From contig NW_025954974.1 of assembly GCF_022376445.1 (NCBI RefSeq), positions 186,001 through 250,000 on the forward strand: DNA of 64,000 bases, written 5' to 3'. The stretch is from Fomitopsis serialis. Taxonomy: Eukaryota; Basidiomycota; Agaricomycetes; Polyporales; Fomitopsidaceae. Numbering within the stretch: position 1 is the stretch's first letter; each line of letters opens with the position of its first letter. Positions 49,201 to 61,455 of this stretch are shown piece after piece. The position numbers and the translations under genes were made by a program. The notes under the pieces were generated by a model, which had not been told where the DNA came from, made no database searches, and saw nothing but the letters and a program-made list of their open reading frames with translations.

Positions 49201-51760
49201 CCAGTGGTCGCCATTCATTCACTGACGCACCGCACACGTACTTCACCGATACTGACTTTACCCGTTAATAACCGGCGTGCATTCAGCTGCTCGTAGCGAT
49301 CCTGAGCTTGCGGATACGATTAGTATGACGAAACACAAGTGTCCTGTTGACACACGCAGTGCCCGAATACAATTGGATGCACCCAGCATCAATGAAAACC
49401 TGTTCTATAACAATCAAATGTCTGTCTCGAGCACACAACATCCATAGCTCCGTCCCTCCAAAGATAAGATGATCATGTGTGCTACATACGAGCATAAGTG
49501 GGCGCGAATGCCTTCCCCGACAGCAACATATCGACCCGCGATACAGCGGCGGGGCCATTCTGTACGTTGAGACCGCACAACAAGTTAGCAGAGCGGCCTA
49601 CTGATGATGGTTCCATACTCACGAACCCCATGCAACGATACAAGCCAAGATGATGTAGGGCTGCAAGGATGTCAATCCGTGCTGCCTCGAGGACCGTCGG
49701 CCCCGGGGTGCGCATCCTCTCCGGTGGTATTCTTCTGCTCAGCCTGCATACTTTGATGATGTATCTCTTCCATGTCCTGCCTCCAGCTGACGAATTCTTG
49801 GAAGTCATGCACATTGCTTCAAGACACTCAGCTTTCCCTCGCAATTTGACGACTCTATAGTACTACGTACCTCAATATACCTCGTCCGCGCGAGTGTGGC
49901 ATCTTCCGCTTGACGAGCCCGTCCAGCCGATCGTACTGTTCTTGTAGCGCCGCGGCTGAACCCATCCCAACAAACTCAGACCCCGTTGTCCAAGTATCTT
50001 TATCAGAATTAACGCCTATACAGACGCCGCGCGATGCAATAGTACCGGAGAAGCGCTTCTCCTGCAGTATACTGTCCAATCGCGCCAGAACACCATCCTG
50101 CTCCATTGTCGTCAGCATTCCGTCCAAGACATCGGTCATCTGGTCTGTCTGAAACGCCAACACAACGCACATAGCCTTGAAGTGTTTCGAGACGATGTGA
50201 GACAGGATATGCGGGATCCAGGACCATGCTACGAATGGGGGGTACAGGTAGATCTCCAAGCGCCTCAGATTGTCGTGATGTGAAAGGTTGTAATGTCGCT
50301 CTGTATACAGGAAACAATCAGCAAAGCGGCTCCAGAGAGAACTAAGCAGACTTTCCGACTGCAGCATCAATTGCACCATCAGGAACAGGAGAACTGGGAT
50401 CAAAATGGAACTGAATCGTTTCTGCAGATGTGGAACTCGCGTCCAGCAAAGGCTGGCTTCTGCTGGCTACCGAGGATGGATCTAACTCGTCATCCACCGC
50501 AAGACCGAGATCGCGCACTCGAGAAGCCCGGCTGATCTGCACGCAGAGGTCTTCGACTGCTGGTGCAACCCATCGCACATCGAGATCCTCCAGATTTGCA
50601 CAGTTCAGTGGGAGGGAGACCGGGGAGACGTGCTGTTTCTGCAAGCAGTCAACCTTGATGCACAATAAATCCCTAAGCCGCGGGAGTGCTAAAACGAGGT
50701 GTGATAGCTGGGTGACGTTCGACAAGGTGATATTGTGGATCTTTAGGGTGTCAATGGACCTGAACGCAACCAGGTAGCCGATGTCCTTTATTCGGAGCGA
50801 GCCGATGGTCCACTCGGCGTCTTCAATGATGATCCACCACAACTTCGGAGCCTTGCCCGCGAACATGGCGGCAAACGTCCCCAGGTGCCTGATCGGTCGA
50901 CGCTTCCCGGGAGAACTACCCGATATAATGACCTGTTCAATGACCTCACGGAGGCGAGGTTTTGCACTGAGTGTCTTGGAGAGCGAGAGGACGTCCTTCC
51001 GGTCTCGTAGATAGACGCGTTGACGAAGATGGTACCACGTCAGGTAGTACCAGTCTTGGCATACGAGCGCGCAGGATGCGAGAGTGGACAAATATGGCTC
51101 GCCCTTTGTAATAAAATAACCCTTTTTCCATCCCACAGCTATGTGGTCGATGATGCGTTCACAGACCTCCACAGGAAGTCGCGGATCGAAGGTCCGTGAG
51201 AGGAGCCCTCGGACGTTGACGAAGCTGTCCTGTGATCCACATGTGTAAATTATGATACCCGCGACTGGACGGTGACGCTTACATCGACTCGACTTTGTCC
51301 ATTCCGTTGACGTGGGATGTGCGCGATGGCGATGTGAACGCGCTGTCGCACCGATGACGACAACCACGCAGACCCTCGACGATGGAAACACGTAACTAAT
51401 AGCAGCTTCTCAGATTGCGGCTCTCCAAGAACAAGCATAGTACGCTAACATACCACCTGATATCCGGTATGTATACTGGCTCAGTTACACGACAAGCCAA
51501 GATGCGCCGTCTTGGTCGTCGGTTCGCGCGGTGCTGGCGCCCGCTGATGGTCGCGACGCTAAAAGGAAAGCACGGTGTCATCAAAGATATTCGTTGGCGA
51601 AAGCAGAGTCGTACCTCGTGAGGACTTTCAATGGCTCTTGGTGTGCGCTGCAAAAACTCGAAGCTGGACGAGGGGGAGAGCGCAGGGAGAGCGAAGGCAA
51701 TGATCAGTAATGTATATATGCATCGATATAACGTAGCGCTGACTCGCGGCGCGTATAGAA
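49201..51760 (-). repeat. Copy B of the 2.5 kb inverted segmental duplication
   Basis: The reverse complement of this stretch matches about 2009-4534, including flanks and introns. The copy contains the F-box gene at 49672-51302. The outer limits were judged by eye: similarity stops near 49201 and near 51760. Confidence 0.85.
49672..51302 (-). CDS. F-box protein, copy B, readable with a shifted acceptor
   Basis: Duplicate of the gene at 2453-4076. Exons are 51283-51302, 50377-51224, 49871-50300 and 49672-49816, giving 480 residues. The F-box is RLPVEVCERIIDH, with CALVCQDWYYLTW and a leucine-rich body. The C-terminal exon reads VHDFQEFVSWRQDM and ends in TGA at 49672. Relative to copy A one base is missing just before the F-box (ATCCGCG against ATCCCGCG, near 51182). 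If intron 1 used the acceptor equivalent to copy A (exon start 51229), the protein would be out of frame. The next AG, 5 bases on (exon start 51224), restores it. The protein may therefore be rescued by acceptor choice. Alternatively the base is missing only from the assembly. Confidence 0.8.
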
Positions 51761-52887
51761 GCCACGAACTTGGACACACGAGGGTGCAGGTGGTTCTTTA
51801 CCCTCAGTGGACACCGGCGTGAGATCGAGACTGTTCGCAGCTGATGCGAGGACAGCCCTCTACAGCTGAAGCCTCTGCAAAGTGATACTCACGTCACTAC
51901 CATCTAGCGGCGATGCACGAGAAACGCATACAGAGGACTGCTCTGCTTGGATACAGTGCACCTCATTCTGGTGAGCGCGTGTGAGGCAGGCGTGTCTAGT
52001 AACCTTGAGCCTGTTCAGCGAAGGCTTATCGATCATCAAAGTGTAAGGACACAGACGTGGGATCGAGGCTGCGCCGAGCCATTAATGTCGTATTCTATCC
52101 GGGCCCAGTGCCAGTGAAGAGTGCTGCGCAGGCTCCAATTCGTTCGAGACGAGCGATAACTCGGCGCTGTGCGGCCGCGAGTCTAGCATGACACTGTTTC
52201 CTTGCATGACGAGTTGTATGCGGGCTCTCGTACTTGCCCAAGACCGGTCCCTCGAGCATCGAAAGGCCTCGAATTGACAGGGACAACGCCAACAGACGCG
52301 TTTCTGAAAGGTATAAATTAAACGTGCCGATGAACGGTCAAGGGACCGTCGCTGGTTTGCTGTGTTAGCTGGCAAGGCGGTGATCGTGATGACTCACTGG
52401 CAGTTACAGTAAGTAAGAGCGCGAAGAGGGAATATTATTATTTGACATGATACGAACTTTTGGGGGCTCGGGTGCCGCACGTCGCAATCGCCAGCGCGAC
52501 ATATTGTGCCGATCTTCCTCAGGCCCATAGAAGCATGCATGCACCTGTGCTATCGTTCAGTACATACTAGTCCATTAACAGCGAACATCTTGACTCTTGA
52601 GGCATAGCTCAAGCTCCACTCCGCTCTTCAAATCATGGCTGGATCAGGGAGGACATGCGCCGGAACGGCGACAAGTCAATAAAGCAGACGGTCAAACCAG
52701 AAAGCACGCACGGACACTGTCTATCGGAGGAGCGGTCATGGTCGGTGCCACTTGGGCGCTACTGTACTGCCACTTTTGGACGGCGCGTCTCGTCAAGTGG
52801 CAGGCTTCTCATACTTGATACTACTTGCTACTTACATCTTGCTAGCACACCTAAGAACTCCGAGATTCGCTGCACCACAGGCGCGAG
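51761..52887. other. Intergenic, about 1.1 kb, nothing recognised
   Basis: Upstream of MFAP1 and beyond the duplicated segment. No domain or splice chain was seen on either strand. Confidence 0.4.
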
Positions 52888-54757
52888 ATGTCTGGTACGA
52901 CTGTTGCCCGCAAGCCAGCGGCACGTCTTCCCCGCCCTGCCGCTCGATATTGGAAAGGTAAAGCACCGAAAGGTGCCGGCGAGGCCTCCTCAGACGAATC
53001 CGACTACGACGAGGCCGCCGAGATCCAGGAGCCCGAGGAAGAGGCGATGTGCTCATCCAGGATATCACTGGAGAAGATGAGGAAGACGAGGGCCGCCTGG
53101 ACGTAAGGCAAGCTCCGCAGAGGCTCAAGGCAGCGAAGGGGATCAATGTCGCGCTGCGGGACGTCAACATCTCTAAGGAAGGGCAGGTCATCGTTGCCGG
53201 AAAAGGGGAGTCGGGAAGAACACAGGTTGAGATAGAGGAGGGTGCGTCCAGATGGCTACGTTCCGTGACGGTAAACTGACATAGTAACAGAAGAGGAAGA
53301 GGAGGAAGAGGAGGAGGTAAAGGCGGCGGAAGAGGTGTGTTCAATCGTATCGTATGTCGTCTAACTAAACGTCCTCATCTAGTCCAGCGAGTACGAAACA
53401 GGATCCGAAGAGGAGTCTGAGGAGGAAAAGCCGAAGGTCCAGTTCCGACCTGTCTTCGTACCGAAGTGAGTGCGACGCACATCTAGAGATTCAGTGCAGT
53501 TTGACATTCTGCAGACGGGCTCGTGTAACAGTGGCGGAGAAGGAAGCTATGGCTGAAGATACAGAGGAAGCTATTCGAAAGAAGGAGGCAGAGGCAGAGG
53601 AGCGCAGGAAAGACAGCCACAATATGGTGGCCGAGAGCATCCGGCGGGAGCTTCTAGAGAGTACGCTCTCCCCTGATGCGTGACATTTCATTCATTGACT
53701 CTGCATAACATAGAGGAGAAGGAAGCTGAGGTCCCCGACGTTGATGACACCGACGGACTCGACTCAGCCGGCGAGTTCGAGGCATGGCGTCTCCGCGAGC
53801 TCGCGCGCATCAAGCGGGACAAAGAGGCAGCACTAGCGCGTGAGCTCGAACGCGAAGAGATCGAGCGTCGGAGAGCGTTGCCGGAGGAACAGAGGATGAA
53901 GGAGGACATGGAGCACGCGGATAAGAGCAGGAAGGAGAAGCCGAAGGGGCAGCAGAAGTTCTTGCAGAAGTACTGGCACAAGGGCGCGTTCCATCAGGTG
54001 CGTCCTCTCCCTCCCGCGCAGCTCCTCCACGTCTGTATTGACCCATTTATCAATGCAGGATGATGAGGTTCTCGTAAAGCACGACTACACGGAGGCGACC
54101 GAGTCGACCATGGACGTCTCGCTCCTCCCTAAGGTCATGCAGGTGAAGAACTTTGGCAAGCGCAGCCGCACGAAGTACACGCACTTGCTGGACCAGGACA
54201 CCACCGTCGCGTCGGGCGGCTTTGGTGGTTCCGCACCTGTCAAGGCGGGCGGGACGACCATCGGCCCCGGGTCGGGCGCAGGCTGCTTCCTCTGCGGCGG
54301 GCCACACCTCAAGAAGGACTGTCCGCAGAACAATAATCTGCCGCCAAACAAGATTGGCACCGGTGCTAACGCGAGCATGGGTGGTGGTACGGCGGGCGGA
54401 CGGCCATGGGGCGCGAGAGGCGATCGGGATGGGGAGAAGGAGAAGGGCTCGTGGAGGGAACGTGACCGGAATGTCGATGAGGATGGGCGGGATAGGCGGA
54501 GAAGTCGTGAGAAGAGCGGGGAGCGGAAAACAGGGCATGAGCGAGACATGGGGGGATCGATGAGCGGAGACAGGGATAGAGATCGGTATGACGGCCGAGA
54601 CAGGGACAGGGACCGCAGACGGCAGCCATACTCGAGGTCACGATCTCCTGTGCGGAGAGAGGGATGGCGAGCCAGGGATGAGCCAAGACAGGATCGGAGA
54701 CGTCGCTCACGGTCGGTGGACGGGGAGCACGACGCTAAGCGGAGGAGAGTGGATTGA
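52888..54757 (+). CDS. MFAP1-type spliceosomal protein with zinc knuckle and RS-rich tail
   Basis: MFAP1 is a component of the spliceosomal B complex. Exons are 52888-53241, 53291-53334, 53383-53465, 53515-53660, 53714-53997 and 54059-54757, giving 536 residues if one missing base is restored. The MFAP1 core is clear: a Glu-rich N-terminus, [68 protein letters not shown]. After it come a CCHC knuckle ([13 protein letters not shown]) and a 150-residue tail rich in RD, RE and RS. Human MFAP1 as I know it ends soon after the core. The frame shifts between EEEA and [14 protein letters not shown] near 53046. One added base repairs it and no intron does. Since the protein should be essential, an assembly deletion is likely. 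Confidence 0.92.
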
Positions 54758-54971
54758 GTCATGCGAGTGTACATTTTATTTGCTGTATCGTACTGTAGGT
54801 ATAATGACATCGACGAAGCACAGGTGTGTTCAGTCGGTAGAGCGTACGACAGCGAGAGAGCGAGAGAGCAACATGACATCCCATAGGACACAATTCAGAT
54901 AAACAACGTACTGTACCACGTCTTAGATTTTGCACTGTCAATGTCCGCTGGCGAGTGGGGGAAGCGGGCTA

Positions 54972-57900
54972 CTAGTTCATCTTGACCATGAGGAGGTAGC
55001 GCAAGCGGATCTGTGACGTGTCGTACACGATATACTGAGCAGAAATGTTAATCAATGTTCGTCGAAGGAGAGGTGGAGCCTACTTCATTGTACTGTAGAT
55101 AGCCCTGGATGTTCTGGACGTCTTTCCCAGGTCCCTTCGGCATATGACAGCCTTTGAGAGCATCGTTCTCTAAAGTGGCACCTGCGTCTTGCCACTCCCC
55201 GGGCTGAGTTCGCCCACAACCTTTAGTGCACCTGGAAGTGTGATCAGTCTGCTGTTCTAGAGGAACTGAACAGACAACGCCAACGCACCTCGCACCAGCC
55301 TTCTTGCAGTCCTGGTCGGCGTTGTAATTGGCATCAAACTGTTCGTAGAAAGGCTTCGCTGCAACTTCGCACAGGAGGAGGATACCCGTGTTATCACTCA
55401 GGCTAGGGGAAGCGAGTCAGATCGGGTTTCGGCGACGTAGCCATAGAGGAACATACTATGCATGGCAATAATTGGCGGACTAGGCGACGCTCAGTGGCAT
55501 GGATCCCTGTAGACGGCTCTTCGACTTACCTTTGACATCATCTAGAAAACCCAATCAGATCATGCGTTCGATTCATTGCATGAAGTACTCACGTCGGCGA
55601 AGTAAACTCCCTTGCCAAACATGTAACCTTGCGATAGCGTCAGTACGCCCTCAGTACACCTATGCTACTTGGTTTAACACACCAGTGACGGGAGCTGAAT
55701 GTGTGCAATCGTCAGAAAGTGAGATCCTTAATCAAACATGTCGCACTGTCTCACCTTCTGGAGGAGCAATCCGCAGACCTTGGCTGAGAATACCTGAGGG
55801 AGATAAATTTCATAATCGAGTCCATCACTGCGAGGAGAGGCAGCATACCTGCAAATTAGTTGAACGCGAACCATGCCAGAGCAGAAGACGCTCTCCGTCC
55901 GCAACCTTATCGTTCCCAGCCTTCATCCACGCCTCCGTCTCGTCTTGTCTACCATGACCATCAGCACCTCACGGAGTCAAAGCGTCACCTCGAGCTGAGG
56001 GCCTACCTCTCAACACGGAATGCATTCTGAACTTGCGCCTGGTAATGGCGGTGCGTCGCGCCGTGCGTATCGCGCGTGTACGCCTCGAGCGCACCGAACT
56101 CCTTGCTGCTCCGCGAGACCGGATCCATCTTGGAGAGATTGAGGGAGAGGAAGTTGTGGTCCAACGGGTTGAGAGGCTTGCCGCTCGCGTCTTTGGGGAC
56201 CGTGGACGAGATCAGCTTCGAGGCTACTTCCTGTGCGAGAGTGAGTAGGCCCCGATGTTGTGAGGAATGCGGAATCGTGTACCATGTCTCCTAGCGCATC
56301 GACGAGGTCCAATTCCTGAGCGACAGAACGTCATCAATCTGTTGAGCAGAGAGGGCATCACTGACCTTTTTCAACAGAGGCAATGAGTCGATGGTAATCG
56401 GACGATTACGCCCAAATACATGCGGGATAATGCTAGCCAGGTTGTCAGCTACGCCGAGCGCAGAGTGAACATCATGCTCACGAGTAGTAGCGGCCAGTCA
56501 ATTCTTGGACGGCAGAGCGGAAGCCACCATATTGCTTCGCTGTGTCACTATCCGGCTGCGAGATGACCTCTGAGAGGGTCTGAAACAGCGCCATTCAACA
56601 TCGTAATCGCGAGCTTCTGGCTATAACATGACACCACGAACCTTCAGAGCGGCAAACCCGTTGAGAATGGTTGACTTGGCCAGTTTTCCTGGACCCAGCG
56701 GTCAGAAATTGGTGTAGATCTACTTGCGGAGAGCGTCTCACCAAGGGGCAGCTTGTTCGCGTCGTAATTCATCGAAGACAACGTAGCGTCGATGAGCCTT
56801 TAGATGCTCGGCATCAGCAAGCACCACTTTCCATAAGATGAAGGCTTACTTCGCGGAGAACATCAGTCTGCATAGTGCCTAGGAGAGAGATGTCAATTGC
56901 ATGTCCACGGAGCATCCTTTCCGGCGTCACCTGGATTTCTTGCGGGAGAGTGGAGTCGGGGATTTTCTCCGGTTCCTCATCCTTTTTCGAGCTACCTTCC
57001 ACTCTGTCTTCCTGTCCTTCGTCTTCGAAAATACGTTCTAAAGGCACGCTGAGCACACCCTGCGCAATTGCTAACCAAAGAGACGCGAAGAACCGACCTA
57101 TCCACTGATATTTTCCTGTGGTTCACGTATGGATGAGCGTCCGGGCGAACGAGCTCGAGGCGACACCTACCCTTTTTCGCGACCATACCATGCCTCTGTT
57201 CCCAATTCACCGCGGCCTTCGCCTTGAACTGCGCCTTGAACGCGCTCACGGCAGCAGATGCGGACATGGCAGACTGAGCCGAACAATCGGTATTCGCTCA
57301 GACCGGCGGATGACCTGTGATGGACCCGTACCTTCTTCTGCTGCTGCCCGCTCTCGCCGACACGGCCCCAGCGCGTGAACAACGTGCAGTTTCCCTCGTT
57401 GCCGAGGGGGTGTAAGACCTGCAAGACGTAGAATCTGCGCAGCGGCGATGTGAGCGGTGTAGTCCTGAGGGAGGCCACACGAGGATCCTACTTGTTCGCA
57501 TTCTTCCCGATGTCTGTCTGGTTCAGGGTCGCGTCCCAGATACCCTCCGGGGTCGACAGGACTTGATGCGTATCTGGGACCCCACGAGATGAGCTCACGT
57601 CGCACACCTCAAAAGTACACATTATACTCACCCACCCATCCCGAGGTAGGGTCGACCGGCGCAGCCCCGCGTTTCAGCACAGTCACCTTCGAAAACACAC
57701 CAGAGTTAACCACACCCCACCTCCACTCGCATGGAACACGAGACGTACCATCTTTGCGGGGGGTCCGCCTTCTGCGAGGCGCCGCCGCCGTTCGTCTTCG
57801 CTTTCTTAGCCTCAGGCTCCTCGTCCTCCTCATCGTCCGACGCAGCCTCCCGCGCTTCGCACTCGCCTTCGCCTTCGCCTTCCCTTTCGACGCAGGGGCC

Positions 57901-58045
57901 GCTGGCGGAGCCGGCGCCGCTGCAGCAGACGTCGAAGCCTTAGACGTCGGAGCTTTCGTGCGCGTGCTAGAGCGCGTCGCGCGCGCCGACGCGGGTTTCG
58001 CGGCGTCGGACGCGTCTGTCGTCGCGGCTTTCTTCCTGGGGGCAT
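54972..58045 (-). CDS. Poly(ADP-ribose) polymerase (WGR, PARP regulatory and catalytic domains)
   Basis: PARPs transfer ADP-ribose from NAD to nuclear proteins at DNA breaks. On the minus strand, a low-complexity Ala/Lys/Ser-rich nuclear N-terminus (58045 to about 57750) is followed by a WGR domain (NQTDIGKNANKFYVLQVL, CTLFTRWGRVGE). The helical regulatory domain contains LSSMNYDANKLPLGKLAKS. The catalytic domain has LLWHGSRSTNFAGILSQGL, YMFGKGVYFAD and the catalytic glutamate in YNEYIVYDTSQIRLRYLL. The stop TAG is at 54972-54974. Introns are numerous with good ends. Two frame breaks occur in the N-terminal exon, at the G5 run 58038-58042 and near 57852. Each is mended by one added base. The remaining domains read well, so the gene is probably functional and the breaks doubtful. 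No BRCT or zinc-finger domains were seen. Confidence 0.9.
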
Positions 58046-58522
58046 GCTGGGCTGGACGGTGGGGAGGGGTGAAAGGGGCGCGGTTGACGCGTGGCCAAGG
58101 TTCAGCTATATAGCGCGACGCGCACGCGCCTCCTGATCGTCGGTGGCCCAAAGCGGTGCTCCGTCGGGCCCGACGTTCGGGTGCCCGGATATGGGAATTG
58201 GCGGGAGTCATCTGATGTGGGCGCGTCGTTGTATCGCTCCTCTCCCGCACGTCGGTGACTCGGCGTGCCCGACCCTCAGGCTGCCGCGTGCAATGCGCAC
58301 GGCACCGTTCTATGGCTCCAAGGATCTGCACGTATCGCGTCGCCTGGGCCGTAAAGGATGCGTCAATTGGATGCTACATATTGCTACGGAAATACAAAAC
58401 CACAATCTGGTCAATCCATTCCTACAATAAAGTCTTCGTATCCGTTCTGATTCATGCCAGTCTGAGTCAAGAACAAGCCATCGTTCATCAAACGCGTGAA
58501 ACTCTCATCTCTTTTCGCAGTC
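58046..58522. other. Spacer between PARP 5' end and fasciclin gene 3' end
   Basis: About 480 bases holding the PARP promoter and the 3' flank of the fasciclin gene. No gene was recognised. Confidence 0.5.
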
Positions 58523-59985
58523 TCAAGCCAAGGCAACGAAAGCGCCCACGCCGAGAGCGACAGCGGTGAACCCAAAGGCGACGATCTGGCTGGTGCTAAG
58601 TCCGCGCATTGCGATACCAGCCGAGCTGCTCGAAGACGAGCTCGAGCCCGACGCGCCCGACGCGAGCGTCGCCGTCTGCGAGTACCCAATCGGACGCGTC
58701 TCCGTCGTGCTCTGCGCCGCCTCAGACGTCGCCGACGCAACCCTATACGAAACCTCTCCGTCAGCAACCACTTCACTCAGAGGAACAGAATTAGGGAGGG
58801 ACGTACGCGGAGCTGGCGGCGCTCATGTCCTCCTGGGTGTCCACTAGGACCTGGTCGATGATGTGGGCGACACCGTTGCTCAGGAGCACGTCCGGCTGGA
58901 GGATGCGGGCGGTGAGTGAGCCGATCTTGACGTACTGCCCGGTCGCGTTGATAGAGAACGAGAACGCCTGGCCCGCCGCGGAGGTGTAGCTCTTGCCGAC
59001 CAGCTCCGGGGAGTACACCGATGTGCCATTGATGATCTACACGCAGAACGTCAGCACTGCATGGGGGTAATGCGACTCGATGGGGGACGTACGTGGTTGG
59101 CGAGGATAGTCTGTATCTGCGTCGCGTTCTGCTCGTACATCGTGATGTTCCCGCTGATCGCCTCAATCGCAGACGTGTTCGGCGCGAAGAGCGTGAAGCC
59201 CTGGAAGCCGCCGCCGATGATTTCCGCCACGGTCTCGTCCTTCGTCGTGTGGTCCGTGCCGTTGTAGAAGCTCTGCGTCACGTTCGACACCGTCGCGCTA
59301 AACGCGTCGAGGTTCGGCGCGTCCGCGGATACGGCGCCGCTGAAGTTCTCGGGCCACTCGAGCACGGAGGACACGACGTAGATGGTCACGTTGCCGTATG
59401 TCGTGGTGTTGGTCACAGTGGAGTCGTTCCTAAGCGCCACAGGTGAGAATTCGTGCTAGCATGGAAGGCGAGTGCACTGGCATTACCTCTGGTTCAGGAC
59501 GTGGACGTGGCCGTCCGAACGAGTTGACCATGCGACGACTTGACTCCTGTTACCCTCGAGTTTGACGTACGTCGTGTCGTTCAGGAAGGTGCGTCCGACG
59601 GTCGTGTTCGGGTAAGTGGTGGACTGGCCGCTGAAGTTGCCGGACACGACATGGTAAGACAGCAGGTTGAACGGGTTGTCCGTCATGTTTGACGGCGCAT
59701 TAGACACTGTCACGAAACCTCAGACCCGTCATCCGACTTCTGTAGGCGCCGAAACCACTCACCTGCCCCATCGTTGGGCGCGAACAACACGTAGGAGTCG
59801 CCGTTGGAGATGCTCTTCAGGAGGTACTGGCCCTGGCTGGTGCCGTTGAGAGACGAGGCAATATGCGTCAACGACGTGCAGCCTGCGTCCTCCAGGGTGC
59901 TCATGAGGCCGGCCAAGAACGTGGTGTTCTGTGCGACGACCGCGTTGGCCGCAGCGAGCAGCGCGAGTGGGAGGAGGTTGACCAT
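58523..59985 (-). CDS. Fasciclin (FAS1) domain protein, secreted and GPI-anchored
   Basis: FAS1 proteins are cell-surface adhesion or wall proteins. Five exons (59763-59985, 59487-59706, 59093-59429, 58807-59036, 58523-58742) give 409 residues, all phases consistent. The N-terminal signal peptide is about 19 residues (MVNLLPLALLAAANAVVA). Two FAS1 repeats follow: one around SYVLFAPNDGA and NLLSYHVVSGNF, the second around GFTLFAPNTSAI, ATQIQTILANHV, and VLLSNGVAHIIDQVL. Many N-x-S/T glycosylation sites are present. A Ser-rich stretch leads into a C-terminal hydrophobic helix (STSQIVAFGFTAVALGVGAF) fitting a GPI-anchor signal. No lesion was found. The exact role (adhesion, development or wood colonisation) is not known. 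Confidence 0.92.
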
Positions 59986-61140
59986 CGTCCAAGTCGTGGT
60001 CGTCGTGCTGGTCGTGTACAGGGGGTCGTGGGCGAGTCGTGAGGAGCGGTGCAGCTGGCAGGACTGTTGACGGGCACCTTCTTATAGGGCGGCGGCGGGG
60101 CCGCCGCGTGCCCAGGCGATCCAACGCTGCTGCGTCCAGACCGGGAAATGCGATGACCGCATCTGTGCGTTGCCTCCGTCAACGGCCCCGCCTTCTGAAG
60201 ACGTAGACACTTGCGCCTGACGTCAGTGCATTTCTCGCCACTGGGCCCGCGACGGGCCCGTCACTTGGGATGCCCGTTTCGGTCGCCGCGAAGGTGCACT
60301 CCGTTATGACCTGCTCTGGAGCGTCCCACTCGATCGTACATTGCAGGTGCAACAACTTCGAGGGAGACGGGTGGCCTGGGCGACGACGTGATTCAGAGGC
60401 GCCATGGCAAATTGCAATGGAGCCTGCTCACTTCGAGCTCACGCATACAGTGATACCTTGTTCGCATGCAAGCTGGGTGGGGCCTCTCCAGGAGCTGCAA
60501 TAGAGACTTTTGGAAGGGAGACACAATTCTTCTACATTCGTCGTCGTCCCTGTGATGCTGAGCCCATGGGGGCCCCTCGGAGCCTTCGTCATGCCAGTGC
60601 CACGTGTGCGTCAAGGACTGGCGGATCGCCGCTGCCCAGTTTCAGAGACGAAGGCGGTGTTCATTCGAGGTGTGGATTTGCTGGCCATGTGCCTGCGTGC
60701 TTGAGAGCCACCTTGTACAGAGGACAGGACGGTGGCCGGGAGACGTTGAATCAGTACACCTTCTAAATAAGGAAGGACCCGCTGACGCCACCACGTCCTC
60801 GCCGGGTCGGACACTCCGACACCTTCACCTCCATCAGCAAGTCAAGCCCCTATGAAATGTCTTTTGGCGAGAAACAGCTGGGTCATGACGACGGTGCACT
60901 GAAACAGCACAGGACACCCAGCCGGTTGATCCTCCCGACAGGTACGCCTAACGAGACCCGGACATGCATGTCGTGAAGGTCGTCGCTCCTCGGCCTCAGC
61001 AGCTGAGCGGCCTTAATTTACGTATGAACAAATGCAGGCAATGGTAGGCGCCACTTTACCGGGTTCCCGCTGTCAGACAATGCACGTTTGATAGGCCTTA
61101 CACCGACATGCGTGCGGCAAACCTGGTATCTGACGTGTCT
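59986..61140. other. Non-coding, promoter side of the fasciclin gene
   Basis: About 1.15 kb without supported genes. GC-rich near 60050-60130. Confidence 0.45.
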
Positions 61141-61238
61141 TGCTCAGTTACGCGGCCTGTATCACATCCTCATGCACACGCTGACGATTGTGCTCAGCTA
61201 CCCGGCCTGTATCATCCTGATGCACACGCTGACGATTG
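61141..61238. repeat. Two-unit tandem repeat, about 50 bases per unit
   Basis: Unit 1 (61141-61190, 50 bases) and unit 2 (61191-61238, 48 bases) both begin TGCTCAG and end CACGCTGACGATTG, with a few mismatches and a short gap. Seen directly. Confidence 0.95.
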
Positions 61239-61455
61239 TCGCGGTTCTCAGACTCGGACGATAGATCAGCGTGTTGTTCTGGAGGTGCGTCGCCTTGGAA
61301 GAGCTGCCCTATCCTTCTCAGAAATGGTCTGAGGGGGTGCTATGATAGGTGAGACTAAGATACGTTGTTTCTACTGTACGATAACGCGTCGATCCCAACG
61401 GAATCAAGCACAGATCGACGTTCACCACACGCACGTCCTATCGCCGGTACTGCAT

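Noticed and set aside
57609..58113. Plus-strand 174-codon frame opposite the PARP N-terminus
   Set aside because: It is antisense to the Ala/Lys/Ser-rich PARP exon and is the usual shadow of a low-complexity coding region.
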